Of a stretch of 64,000 bases of DNA, positions 22,757 through 32,150 are shown in pieces. The notes beneath the pieces were generated by a model that ran no database searches, was not told the DNA's origin, and worked only from the letters and a program-made list of their open reading frames with translations. Source of the DNA: Megaleporinus macrocephalus (lineage: Eukaryota > Chordata > Actinopteri > Characiformes > Anostomidae); assembly GCA_021613375.1 (NCBI GenBank), contig CM038722.1, positions 24,680,441 to 24,744,440 of the forward strand, read 5' to 3'. Position 1 is the stretch's first letter; each line of letters starts with the position of its first letter. The position numbers were made by a program, and so were the translations under genes.

Positions 22757-23466
22757 GCGGCACGGTGGAGTAGTGGTTAGTATGGTGGAGTAGTGGTTAG
22801 TACGGTGGTGTAGTGGTTAGTACGGTGGTGTAGTGGTTAGTATGGTGGTGTAGTGGTTAGTATGGTGGTGTAGTGGTCAGTATGGTGGTGTAGTAGTTAG
22901 TATGGTGGTGTAGTGGTTAGTATGGTGGTGTAGTGGTTAGTACGGAGGTGTAGTGGTTAGTACGGTGGTGTAGTGGTTAGTACGGTGGTGTAGTGGTCAG
23001 TATGGTGGTGTAGTGGTCAGTATGGTGGTGTAGTGGTTAATATGGTGGTGTAGTGGTTAGTATAGTGGTGTAGTGGTTAGTATGGTGGTGTAGTGGTTAG
23101 TACGGAGGTGTAGTGGTTAGTACGGTGGTGTAGTGGTTAGTATGGTGGTGTAGTGGTTAGTACGGAGGTGTAGTGGTTAGTACGGTGGTGTAGTGGTTAG
23201 TACGGTGGTGTAGTGGTCAGTATGGTGGTGTAGTGGTCAGTATGGTGGTGTAGTGGTTAGTATGGTGGTGTAGTGGTTAGTATAGTGGTGTAGTGGTTAG
23301 TATGGTGGTGTAGTGGTTAGTATGGTGGTGTAGTGGTTAGTACGGTGGTGTAGTAGTTAGTATGGTGGTGTAGTGGTTAGTATAGTGGTGTAGTGGTTAG
23401 TATGGTGGTGTAGTGGTTAGTATGGTGGTGTAGTGGTTAGTATAGTGGTGTAGTGGTTAGTATGGT
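22757..23466 (+). repeat. 20-bp minisatellite array 1 (SINE-head unit)
   Basis: About 35 tandem units of 'tacggtggtgtagtggttag', with variation mainly at C/T and G/A sites. The array opens with 'ggcggcacggtggagtagtg', which is the 5' head of a tRNA-derived V-SINE (DANA/mermaid type), so the unit is the first ~20 bp of that SINE repeated. Each unit holds TGGTGTAGTGG, a perfect match to the Pol III A-box pattern TGGYNNAGTGG. No SINE body follows; the array runs straight into telomeric repeats. Confidence 0.95.
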
Positions 23467-23573
23467 GGTTAGGGTTAGGGTTAGGGTTAGGGTTAGGGTA
23501 ACCCTAACCCTAGGGTTAGGGTTAGGGTTAGGGTTAGGGTTCTAACCCTAACCCTAACCCTAACCTAACCCAA
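23467..23573. repeat. Interstitial telomeric repeats, alternating orientation
   Basis: TTAGGG repeats in four blocks: about five forward (23469-23498), about two reverse (CCCTAA, 23499-23511), about five forward (23511-23540), then about five reverse (23543-23571). The last block has one 5-base slip ('ccctaacctaaccc'). The first block continues from the array-1 unit end 'ggtggttag'. Confidence 0.95.
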
Positions 23574-23579
23574 CCAGTT

Positions 23580-23895
23580 CTCCTCTCCATTTGTGCCATC
23601 TGCTCCATCCTTCACTGAATCGCTGTATCATCCCCCTTTCTGAAGCTTTTACCTTCAGACTCAGCTTTAGTTTAATAAACTGTAAATACTGTTTGACCAG
23701 AGGAGGATGGGTCTCTGCTTGTGAGTCTGGTTCCTCCCAAGGCTTCTTCCTCCAGTTTTGAGGGAGTTGTTCTTGCCACCGTCGTCTCTGGCTTGCTCAC
23801 ACTGGATAAAATGTTGTGATTACATGTTTTCATGCTTTTAAACTCCTGTAAAGCTGTGACAATATCGTAACAAATAAAATTTACTTGGCTTGACT
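23580..23895 (+). mobile_element. LINE-like 3' tail repeat
   Basis: The sequence 'gaggaggatgggtctctgc', then 'ggttcctcccaaggcttctt', then 'tgtaaagctgtgacaatatc' and 'aaataaaatttacttggctt' is a widespread teleost repeat tail, ending in the 'ataaaattgacttg' type sequence of fish LINEs. No coding part is attached. Confidence 0.6.
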
Positions 23896-24117
23896 GACCT
23901 GGCAATAGCTGGGTGACTACATCTAATGTCACCCTCAGGATATACTTATATACGTAAGCCACAACACACAGGGGAAATTATTTGTTTAACAGTTTGAAGG
24001 GCAAAGAAGTGGTTTTTCACGATGTTACTTGGCCTTATATTTGGCTTTGAAGGTTTCCTCCTCCACTCCATTGCTTCTGTTGCTAATTCATCAAGCTTCT
24101 AAATCAGCCTCTCATTT

Positions 24118-25785
24118 TTGTCTGATCCTAATGAACTGCTTACAATGGCCTCATCCATCTGCTCTGCTGTTATGTTACTGGGTGACTTTGATATACGTGT
24201 CGACACTAATTGCTCACTTTCCACTGAGCTCTCAAAGCTTCTTGAATATTTTGCTTGTACTCGGCCTGTAGATTTCCTAGCTCGTAACCATGGTCATATA
24301 CTAGACTTGCTCTGTCCCATTGATGAAATGTTTCCAATACTGGCTCTCTCGTTGGTTTTACAGACCATACGTTTATGTAATGGTGTTTCGGGACCCCCAC
24401 CTGTTTTGTAATTCTAATTCTAGTTTTCTGATTTCATACCCTTCTGAACTTTCCACCCCTGATGCCATGGCTTCACTTTACAATGGCACTATTTAACATT
24501 CTTACTCCTCTCAGAACTAAACTTCTTGGACTTCTTTTCCAGCTTCCCTTATGGTTTCACCCATGAGCTCCGAGGAATGAAAGCAAAGGGAGGCTTTCTT
24601 GAGCACCTGTATATAAAAACTGGGCTTACTGTTCATCATCTGCTTTTTAGTGAGGACATCTGTAGGTGCATGCTATGTCATCTATTCATCTAGCATACCT
24701 GGTGGCAGTTCTAGGCCCAAACCTCTGTTTAGGACCATAAACAAACTTCTTCAATCTCCCCTGTCGCCTCCTGCCTGCTCCCTGTTCAGTGTCTGGCCTT
24801 TCAGGGTTTCTAATGGGATAAAAATAGCAGCATCTACCAGCGCTCCCCTAATGTAATACAGTCTTCTTTTTTCAGAATGCGGACCATCTGTTCTGCTTTC
24901 ACCTGTATTGATTCATCTACAGTCTCTGGGATCATTTCTAAGAGTTCCTCCTCTCGTCAGCTTGATCCTGCTCCTACAGCTCTTCTGAAATTGTGCCTCT
25001 TTGCTATTTCTTCTGCTATAGTTCATCTGATTCATCAGAATTTCTCCTCAGCTTTTGTTTCTACTTCTCTCAAAATAGCTGCAGTTGCACTCGTACTGGG
25101 TTAGAGACATCATCACTTTCCTATCACTGAAACATCTCAAATTTACCTTTCTTAATTAAAATGAAGAGAGGAACTCCACACCCTGTCTTAGTCAACACTG
25201 TTATGAGTTGTTGATGATCTATTTTCTACTTATTTTCTAACCAATCTTATCCTCCTGAACTTCAGTGCAGCTATTTCCACCATATACCACGATACTCTTA
25301 TCTAGAGACTTACATCTATAAGCATTTCTGGCATTTCTGGCTTAGCTTGATTGGTTCAGCTCCTATCTTACTAACAGGCAATAGTTTATCTCTATACACA
25401 GTTTATTTCTATGCAAGTCATCCACTGCCACAGATGCAGAGTGCCCCAAGGTTCTGTCCTTGGACCCATTCTTTTTTATGTTATACATCTCCCCTCTAGG
25501 TTAAATCATTCAAAAGTTTCACATTCACAAAGGTGTTGTGCAGATAATATTCATTCATTCATATGCAGATAATAGAATTACACGAGCACAGTGCTCCCCA
25601 CAGTCTCACCTCAACCACTAAGTGCATGAATTTAAATGACTTTAAATGATTATCATTTCAAAAAACTAAATACAGACAAAACTTGAGTCTTGTTAGTTGG
25701 AACTAAAACCATGGTTTCCAGCTCAGATCTTCAGATCTCACTGTGAATGTTGATGGTGTTCCTATCAAATCAGCTCAAGTCGTCA
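24118..25785 (+). pseudogene. L2-type LINE ORF2, EN and RT parts (degenerate)
   Basis: Frames broken by stops show: 'LLGDFDIRVDT' and 'NHGHILDLL' (24178-24312), the last part of an APE-type endonuclease, which nicks target DNA. Next comes 'KPLFRTINKLLQSP' (about 24715), the linker before RT, then 'LDPAPTALLKLCL' and 'FSSAFVSTSLKIAAV' (24960-25095), the RT entry region. 'VPQGSVLGPI' lies at 25437-25475. 'YADN' at 25561-25572 stands where YADD is expected, so one catalytic Asp is lost. 'KLNTDKT' with 'VLLVGTKT' follows at 25668-25710. A ~10-bp direct repeat (gcagataata) surrounds the YADN site. The copy is dead and old. Confidence 0.8.
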
Positions 25786-25860
25786 AAAACCTTAACTTCT
25801 AACCCTTTACTTTTACATTAGAGCCCCATGTTTAGTTACTCAGTAAGACTGCATTTTACA
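25785..25860 (+). repeat. Left copy of a 75-bp LINE segment
   Basis: This LINE segment is repeated at 26767-26841 with about 90% identity; both copies end 'agactgcattttaca'. The AT-rich array lies exactly between the copies. Confidence 0.9.
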
Positions 25861-26766
25861 TACATATATATATGTATATTTTTTTTACATATACACAGTA
25901 AGGACTATGTTACATATGCCTAGTAAAGAATATTTAACACATGCATAGTTAGGAACATATAACATATAGTTAAGAATATACAGCACATACATAGTAAAGA
26001 ATGTATAACATATACATAGTAAAGAATGTATAACATACATAATAAGAATTTATAACATACATATTTGGAAATATATAACATACATATTTAAAAATATTTT
26101 ACACATATATAGTAAAGAATTTATAACATATACATAGTAAAGAATGTATAACATACATAGTAATAATTTATAACATACATATTTGGAAATATATTACATA
26201 CATATTTAAAAATATTTTACACATACATAGTAAAGAATTTATAGCATATACATAGTAAAGAATATATAACACATATTTAAGAATATATAACACAAATAGT
26301 AAAGAATATATAACATACATATTTAAGAATATATAACACATACATAGTAAAGAATGTGTAACATACATATTTAAGAATATATAACACATACATAGTAAAG
26401 AATGTGTAACATACATATTTAAGAATATATAACACATACATAGTAAAGAATGTGTAACATACATAATAAAGAATTTTTAACATATACATAGAAAAGAATA
26501 TATAACTCATATTTAAGAATATATAACACATACATAGTAAAGAATGTATAACATACATAATAAATTATTTATAACATATACATAGTAAATAATATATAAC
26601 ATACATATTTAAGAATATATAACACATACATAGTAAAAAAGGTAGAACATACATAATAAAGAATTTATAACATACATAATTAAGAATATTTTACACATAC
26701 ATTGTAAAGAATATATAACACATACATAGTTAAGAATATATAACAAATACATAGTTAAGAATATGT
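25861..26766. repeat. AT-rich minisatellite, 48-bp (24+24) period
   Basis: Repeats of two related ~24-bp subunits, 'gaatatataacacatacata'+'gtaa' and 'gaatgtgtaacatacatatt'+'ta', giving a 48-bp higher-order unit that is clearest at 26330-26460. The ends are more degraded. The 98- and 93-codon minus-strand ORFs are products of the 48-bp period. Confidence 0.95.
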
Positions 26767-26841
26767 AAAACCTTGACTCTTAACTACTTACTTTTACATT
26801 AGAGGACCATGTTTAGTTACTCAGTAAGACTGCATTTTACA
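26767..26841 (+). repeat. Right copy of the 75-bp LINE segment
   Basis: Second copy of 25785-25860; LINE coding similarity resumes directly after it. Confidence 0.9.
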
Positions 26842-27170
26842 AATCCATCCTCTGTTTAGCAACACTGATTCCAAACTGCTGGTAAAAAGCTTCATTTCCC
26901 CCACAGTGATTAGTGCAACTCTCTTTTTAATAATTTACTTGTTACACTGCTGAGCCTCCTTCGGTTCATTCAAAACTTTCATTCATGCATCACCCGCATA
27001 GTTACCACTATCTTTTTGTATCGAGTAAAAACTTACCTGTCTCTCTCATGATCTCAAGTCTTCTGGCACTGGACTTCTTTCAGTTACAAACTTTGGAATT
27101 CCCTTCCATAAACTCTTTGTGGCGGCTCCATCCTCAAAACCTTTCCTCTTTAATGTACACTATTCTCCTT
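26842..27170 (+). pseudogene. L2-type LINE C-terminal end (degenerate)
   Basis: Continues the LINE after the array. Frames with stops show 'NTDSKLLVKSF', 'RSSGTGLLSV' and a 'KPFLFNV' end, in the order expected for the region after RT in L2/Maui elements. The single 129-codon ATG frame here is in a different frame and is a shadow. Confidence 0.6.
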
Positions 27171-27358
27171 CCTCCCAATCATATGTGTTTTTGTGCTGTT
27201 GTTTTGCTTCTCAGGGTAAGGCGTCCTTGGGTTTGTGAAAAATGCTACAGATATGTTTCCAGGTGGCTGATACTTTGCTTTAAAATAGTTGAGAAGAGTT
27301 GGAGAAGATTTTGGTCTAAAATATCCTGGCAGGTACATATAGGACATTTTGAGACAAA

Positions 27359-28250
27359 GTGGTTAGTACGGTAGTGGTTAGTACGGTGGTGTAGTGGTTA
27401 GTACGGTAGTGGTCGGTATGGTGGTGTAGTGGTTAGTATGGTGGTGTAGTGGTTAGTGTGGTGGTGTAGTGGTTAGTATGGTGGTGTAATGGTTAGTACC
27501 GTGATGTAGTGGTTAGTATGGTAATGGTCGGTACGGTGGTGTAGTGGTTAGTATGGTGGTATAGTGGTTAGTATGGTGGTGTAGTGGTTAGTACGGTAGT
27601 GGTTAGTATGGTGGTGTAGTGGTTAGTACGTTAGTGGTCAGTACGGTGGTGTAGTGGTTAGTATGGTGGTGTAGTGGTTAGTACGATAGTGGTTAGTATG
27701 GTGGTGTAGTGGTTAGTATAGTGGTGTAGTGGTTAGTACGGTAGTGGTCAGTACGGTGGTGTAGTGGTTAGGATGGTGGTGTAGTGGTTAGTATGTTGGT
27801 GTAGTGGTTAGTATGGTGGTGTAGTGGTTAGTACGGTAATGGTTAGTATGGTGGTGTAGTGGTTAGTACGGTGGTGTAGTGGTTAGTACGGTGGTGTAGT
27901 GGTTAGTATGGTGGTTAGTATAGTAGTTAGTATGGTGGTGTAGTGGTTAGTACGGTGGTGTAGTGGTTAGTACGGTGGTGTAGTGGTTAGCATGGTGGTG
28001 TAGTGGTTAGTACGGTGGTGTAGTGGTTAGTATGGTGGTGTAGTGGTTAGTATGGTGGTGTAGTAGTTAGTATGGTGGTGTAGTTGTTAGTACGGTGGTG
28101 TAGTGGTTAGTATGGTGGTGTAGTGGTTAGTACCGTGGTGTAGTGGTGAGTACGGTGGTGTAGTGGTTAGTATGGTGGTGTAGTAGTTAGTATGGTGGTG
28201 TAGTGGTTAGTATGGTGGTGTAGTGGTTAGTATGGTGGTGTAGTAGTTAG
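27359..28250 (+). repeat. 20-bp minisatellite array 2 (SINE-head unit)
   Basis: About 45 units of the same 20-bp sequence as array 1. In the first ~550 bp many units lack 5 bp ('tacggtagtggttag', 15 bp), alternating with full 20-bp units. The last ~350 bp are regular. At the right end it passes into SINE body sequence. The left end has no SINE start. Confidence 0.95.
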
Positions 28251-28253
28251 TTA

Positions 28254-28432
28254 GTGGGTTTCCTCCCACAGTCCAAACACACGCATGTTAGGTTGATCGC
28301 TCACGCTAAAGTGCCGTAGGTGTGTGTGTGAGTGTGTTGTCCCAAGTGCGTGGTGAGGGTTATGTCAGGAAGGGCATCCGACTTAAGCGGGCAAGTTGAC
28401 TCACTGTGGTGACCCCTGTAGAAGGGAAAAAG
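28254..28432 (+). mobile_element. V-SINE body and tail (DANA/mermaid type)
   Basis: Starts 'gtgggtttcctcccacagtc' and includes 'aggttgatcgctcacgct', 'gtaggtgtgtgtgtgagtg', 'caggaagggcatccgactta' and 'ctgtggtgacccc'. This is the core and L2-like tail of V-SINEs. The B-box half of the tRNA-like head is missing between the array and this body. Confidence 0.7.
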
Positions 28433-28439
28433 CTGAATT

Positions 28440-28780
28440 CCCTCTTGAGACTGAACACTGTTTAAAGAAAAACACTTTACTTTCAATGTAAGTCAATGTA
28501 AAAAGGTTTTATTCCAATTGATTTCAGAGCATTTCTATTGGTCCATTCATCTTTCACAGGTCATAAAGGGCAGCTGCCATGTTCAAATGATATAGAACAA
28601 AGAAAATCTGAAAATCTGATATGTAAATTTATGTAGCTGCTGTCTATTATGCCTAATTCAAAAAGCAAATTTGTCTTTTCATAACGTCTGTGTGAATTGG
28701 TGATAAACTGCTGGTCCAAATGTCTGAACCACGTAACATTACAAAAACAATGAATTCAATATGTGAAGGTTAAATTGTAT
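28440..28780. repeat. Fragment of MITE family C plus family D words
   Basis: 'ctttcaatgtaagtcaatg' and 'catttctattggtccattca' match the family C elements at 31556-31937 and 63826-64000. The following 'aaaaacaatgaattcaatat' resembles family D at 32090. Confidence 0.5.
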
Positions 28781-29316
28781 ATCTGGATTTGTGTGGAAAC
28801 AATGTTAACACTCTCTTCTTATTAAAAAAACAAAACATGAAAATTCAATGTCCTATGATAATGGCCACCTACACTACGTAGTCCAATGCATCAAAGCACC
28901 TTCTTCCGTAGACCGAGAAGCAACCCCAGGTGACCTTACGAAGACTTTCAACCCTCTAACCTCCTCCTTGTTCACATGTTTACCTGTGGTGCAGATCCAT
29001 AAATCAATAAGTTTAATCGAATTTGCGACACGCTCAGTGGTGACTGTTGGCTCCACACATCCATTGAGCTCATGTATTGGATCAATGGCTAGTGGCCTGG
29101 GTAATTGGCTACAACCCACAGTGTAAATGGAGGGGTCCAATGAAAGGGTGTGTCCACTAAGATAATCTTGAGAAAATAACTGGTAATCTGATTTTAATCT
29201 TGGCTGAAACATCTCCTAGAAAAACAGTTTGAAGTACATTCGAAACTACCACCATTACACTCCAACTATACAGGTCTCACGATGTGACAGACATGACAGA
29301 ATGTATTACTAAAGTA
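28781..29316. other. No recognisable feature
   Basis: Unique-looking. Overlapping 92- and 112-codon frames on opposite strands (28848-29212) have no recognisable motif and mirror each other. Confidence 0.4.
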
Positions 29317-29408
29317 ACACAAGCACGGGGGGAACATGCACACCCCACACAGAACGGCCCGGACTGGGAATCCAACCCGGATCGTCTTGCTGTGAGGCGA
29401 CAGTGCTA
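29317..29408 (-). mobile_element. V-SINE tRNA-like region with B-box
   Basis: On the minus strand the array ends '...ttagcactgtcgcctcacag', then 'caagacgatcc', then 'gggttggattcccagtcc'. GGTTGGATTCC matches the Pol III B-box with one change. 'ttctgtgtggggtgtgcatg' follows, and the copy stops at about 29317. Together with array 3 this is one SINE whose first 20 bp is expanded. Confidence 0.8.
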
Positions 29409-30771
29409 ACCACTACACCACCATACTAACCACTACACCACCATACTAACCACTACACCACCATACTAACCACTACACCACCATACTAACCACTACACCA
29501 CCATACTGACCACTACACCACAATACTAACCTCTACACCACCATACTAACCTCTACACCACCTTACTAACCACTACACCACCATACTAACCACTACACCA
29601 CCATACTAACCACTACACCACCATACTAACCACTACACCACCGTACTAACCACTACACCACCATACTGACCACTACACCACCATACTGACCACTACACCA
29701 CCGTACTGACCACTACACCACCATACTAACCACTACACCACCATACTAACCACTACACCACCATACTGACCACTACACCACCATACTGGCCACTACACCA
29801 CCGTACTAACCACTACACCACCGTACTAACCACTACACCACCATACTGACCACTACACCACCATACTGACCACTACACCACCGTACTAACCACTACACCA
29901 CCGTACTAACCACTACACCACCATACTAACCACTACACCACCATACTGACCACTACACCACTGTACTAACCACTACACCACCGTACTAACCACTACACCA
30001 CCATACTGACCACTACACCACCATACTGACCACTACACCACTGTACTAACCACTACACCACCATACTAACCACTACACCACCTTACTAACCACTACACCA
30101 CCATACTAACCACTACACCACCGTACTAACGACTACACAGCATACTAACCACTACACCACCGTACTAACCACTACACCACCTTACTAACCATTACACCAC
30201 CATACTAACCACTACACAACCGTACTAACCACTACACCACCGTACTAACCACTACACCACCGTACTAACCACTACACCACCCTACTAACCACTACACCAC
30301 CATACTAACCACTACACCACCGTACTAACCACTACACCACCATACTAACCACTACACCACCGTACTAACCACTACACCACCCTACTAACCACTACACCAC
30401 CATACTAACCACTACACCACCATACTAACCACTACACCACTATACTAACCACTACACCACCGTACTAACCACTACACCACCGTACTAACCACTACACCAC
30501 CTTACTAACCTCTACACCACCGTACTAACCACTACACCACCATACTAACCACTACACCACCGTACTAACCACTACACCACCATACTAACCACTACACCAC
30601 CATACTAACCACTACACCACCATACTAACCACTACACCACTATACTAACCACTACACCACCATACTAACCACTACACCACCCTACTAACCACTACACCAC
30701 CATACTAACCACTACACCACCATACTAACCACTACACCACTATACTAACCACTACACCACCGTGCTGCCAT
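29409..30771 (-). repeat. 20-bp minisatellite array 3 (SINE-head unit, inverted)
   Basis: About 68 units of 'taaccactacaccaccatac', the reverse complement of the array 1/2 unit. Its outer end at 30771 is 'ccaccgtgctgcca', the true SINE 5' start. Its inner end joins the SINE head's remaining part at 29408. Occasional one-base slips (for example near 30130) shift the phase. Confidence 0.97.
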
Positions 30772-31503
30772 GTATAAATATTTCCTCCTAAAATTATTTT
30801 TCCTGTTAAGTGCTGTCTGTGAACCCTGTTGCATCTACTCTTGTCCTGCAATTGATATATGTCACCCTTTAAGGCTGCTCTGAGACCTGAACTACCTTTC
30901 AAATGATAATGCGGAGAAGTTAAAGACAGAGATAATGGAGACTGATCCACGAAGAGATAATATCTCCTCGCTGCCTGAGCCTCGTGTAGGACATTCTCCA
31001 GCGCTAGGTCTGAACTTCATTAAATCATTAGCATGGTGTCACACATAAAGAGGAAGTGTGAATGTGGGATCTGATGAATTAATTTCCTCCCTCCCCCTCT
31101 GTTATCACACCCCCCACAGGTACAGGAAACAGCTCTTTAATTGGCTTTAGGAGGCACAAATCTCCTTATGCTCTTTCTCCCGAGAATGATGGGCCCAGGC
31201 TGCGTCCTGAAGTAGACTTTTTGTCTTTCGTCTATGATGAGGTGACTTTCAAAGCACTTTGTACAGTGATGTACTAGGGAATCGTGCAGTATGCCACTGC
31301 TTATAATGATATTGTTCTGTGAATACTGTATATGAGCCTGTACATAACATGTTATAATGCATAGAAAGTCTATAAGTATTTATAAAAACACAGTACATGT
31401 TATAGCAATGTGTATTAAGGATAATGAGAATAAGCATTGCTGTTATATTAATGCAATGCATTATTGATGGTGTTTATAACATAACTAAGCAACACAATCT
31501 CAG

Positions 31504-31536
<33 letters not shown>

Positions 31537-31555
31537 ATGTATATTGTATATATTT
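30772..31555. other. Unique-looking sequence; possible regulatory block 30960-31200
   Basis: The part around 30960-31200 has balanced composition and non-repetitive words such as 'ctctttaattggctttagga'. (TA)n/(GT)n lies at 31503-31540. No gene is recognisable. Confidence 0.25.
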
Positions 31556-31940
31556 GTAGTATCTCTAAAATTGTAGAGACCAAAAGCATACTTTAACTTT
31601 AATGGAAGTCAATGGAACCAGAATTTTTTACAAGCTATTTTGGAGCATTTCTATTAGTCTGTTCATCATAATAATATAAATACATAAATACGACAAATAT
31701 GTAGATACATGTTTTTCATTGGACAGCGACTGTATCTCCATTTTTGGCCATTTTTAATTTTTTTACATCATTGGAACATGCCAGTAGTCATTTACATTTT
31801 CTGAAAATTTTATGATGAATGGACCAATAGAAGTGCTCCAAAATAGCTTGAATTTTTTTTTTCATATACTTACATTGAAAGTGTCTCCTGTAAAGGTGCA
31901 ATTTTGGAGATACTTGTTTTTCATTGGACAGCGATGATAT
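31556..31940. mobile_element. MITE family C, two adjacent copies
   Basis: Left copy 31556-31733 and right copy 31734-31940 each end in 'tttttcattggacagcga' and begin with a 'gtatctc' version of the same terminus, giving a long imperfect inverted repeat. Both carry the 'aagctattttggagcattt' / 'agtgctccaaaatagctt' block in opposite orientation. (TA)n lies on both outer sides. Other copies: 35910, 39085-39288, 39752-39946, 63826-64000. Confidence 0.75.
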
Positions 31941-31974
31941 ATATATATATTAAAACAGAAGTTAAATTATACCT

Positions 31975-32150
31975 TGTTTAAAATGCAGTCCAGGCTGAAA
32001 CCTTTAATAACTTCACTGTGAATGGCAGAGGCTAAACTGCTGTTAGCTGAATGGGTGAATAATTGTAAAATCTGTGATGTCACAAAAACAATGAACTCAA
32101 CGTAGCTTCCACATATATAGATAAAACAATACATTTGCATTTCCTGTGAG
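31975..32150. repeat. Dispersed repeat family D fragment
   Basis: 'gcagtccaggctgaaacc', 'aacttcactgtgaatggcag' and 'gatgtcacaaaaacaatgaa' recur at 35838-35895, 50150-50262 and in part at 38386-38400. Confidence 0.6.

Larger units (their letters stand above)
24050..27170 (+). mobile_element. L2/Maui-type LINE, nearly full-length core, split by array
   Basis: Plus-strand element with recognisable endonuclease end, linker, reverse transcriptase and C-terminal part in the correct order. It is interrupted at about 25860-26766 by an AT-rich minisatellite. The 3' end runs toward about 27170, just before 20-bp array 2 begins at 27359. Confidence 0.8.

Noticed and set aside
26168..26558. Minus-strand ORFs with MYVTHSLLCMCYIFLN repeats
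   Set aside because: Product of the 48-bp AT-rich minisatellite; no stops in the unit by chance.
26985..27374. 129-codon plus-strand ORF
   Set aside because: LINE similarity in this region is in another frame, and the ORF runs on into the 20-bp array.
28848..29212. Overlapping ORFs of 92 and 112 codons on opposite strands
   Set aside because: Mirror frames with no motif on either strand; no splice or promoter support.
22757..30771. 20-bp direct repeats considered as a CRISPR array
   Set aside because: There are no spacers, the units are contiguous, and the setting is a vertebrate genome with SINE-derived units.
22757..30771. tRNA gene cluster suggested by repeated A-boxes
   Set aside because: Each unit has only an A-box and no cloverleaf; a B-box occurs once, in the SINE at the end of array 3.
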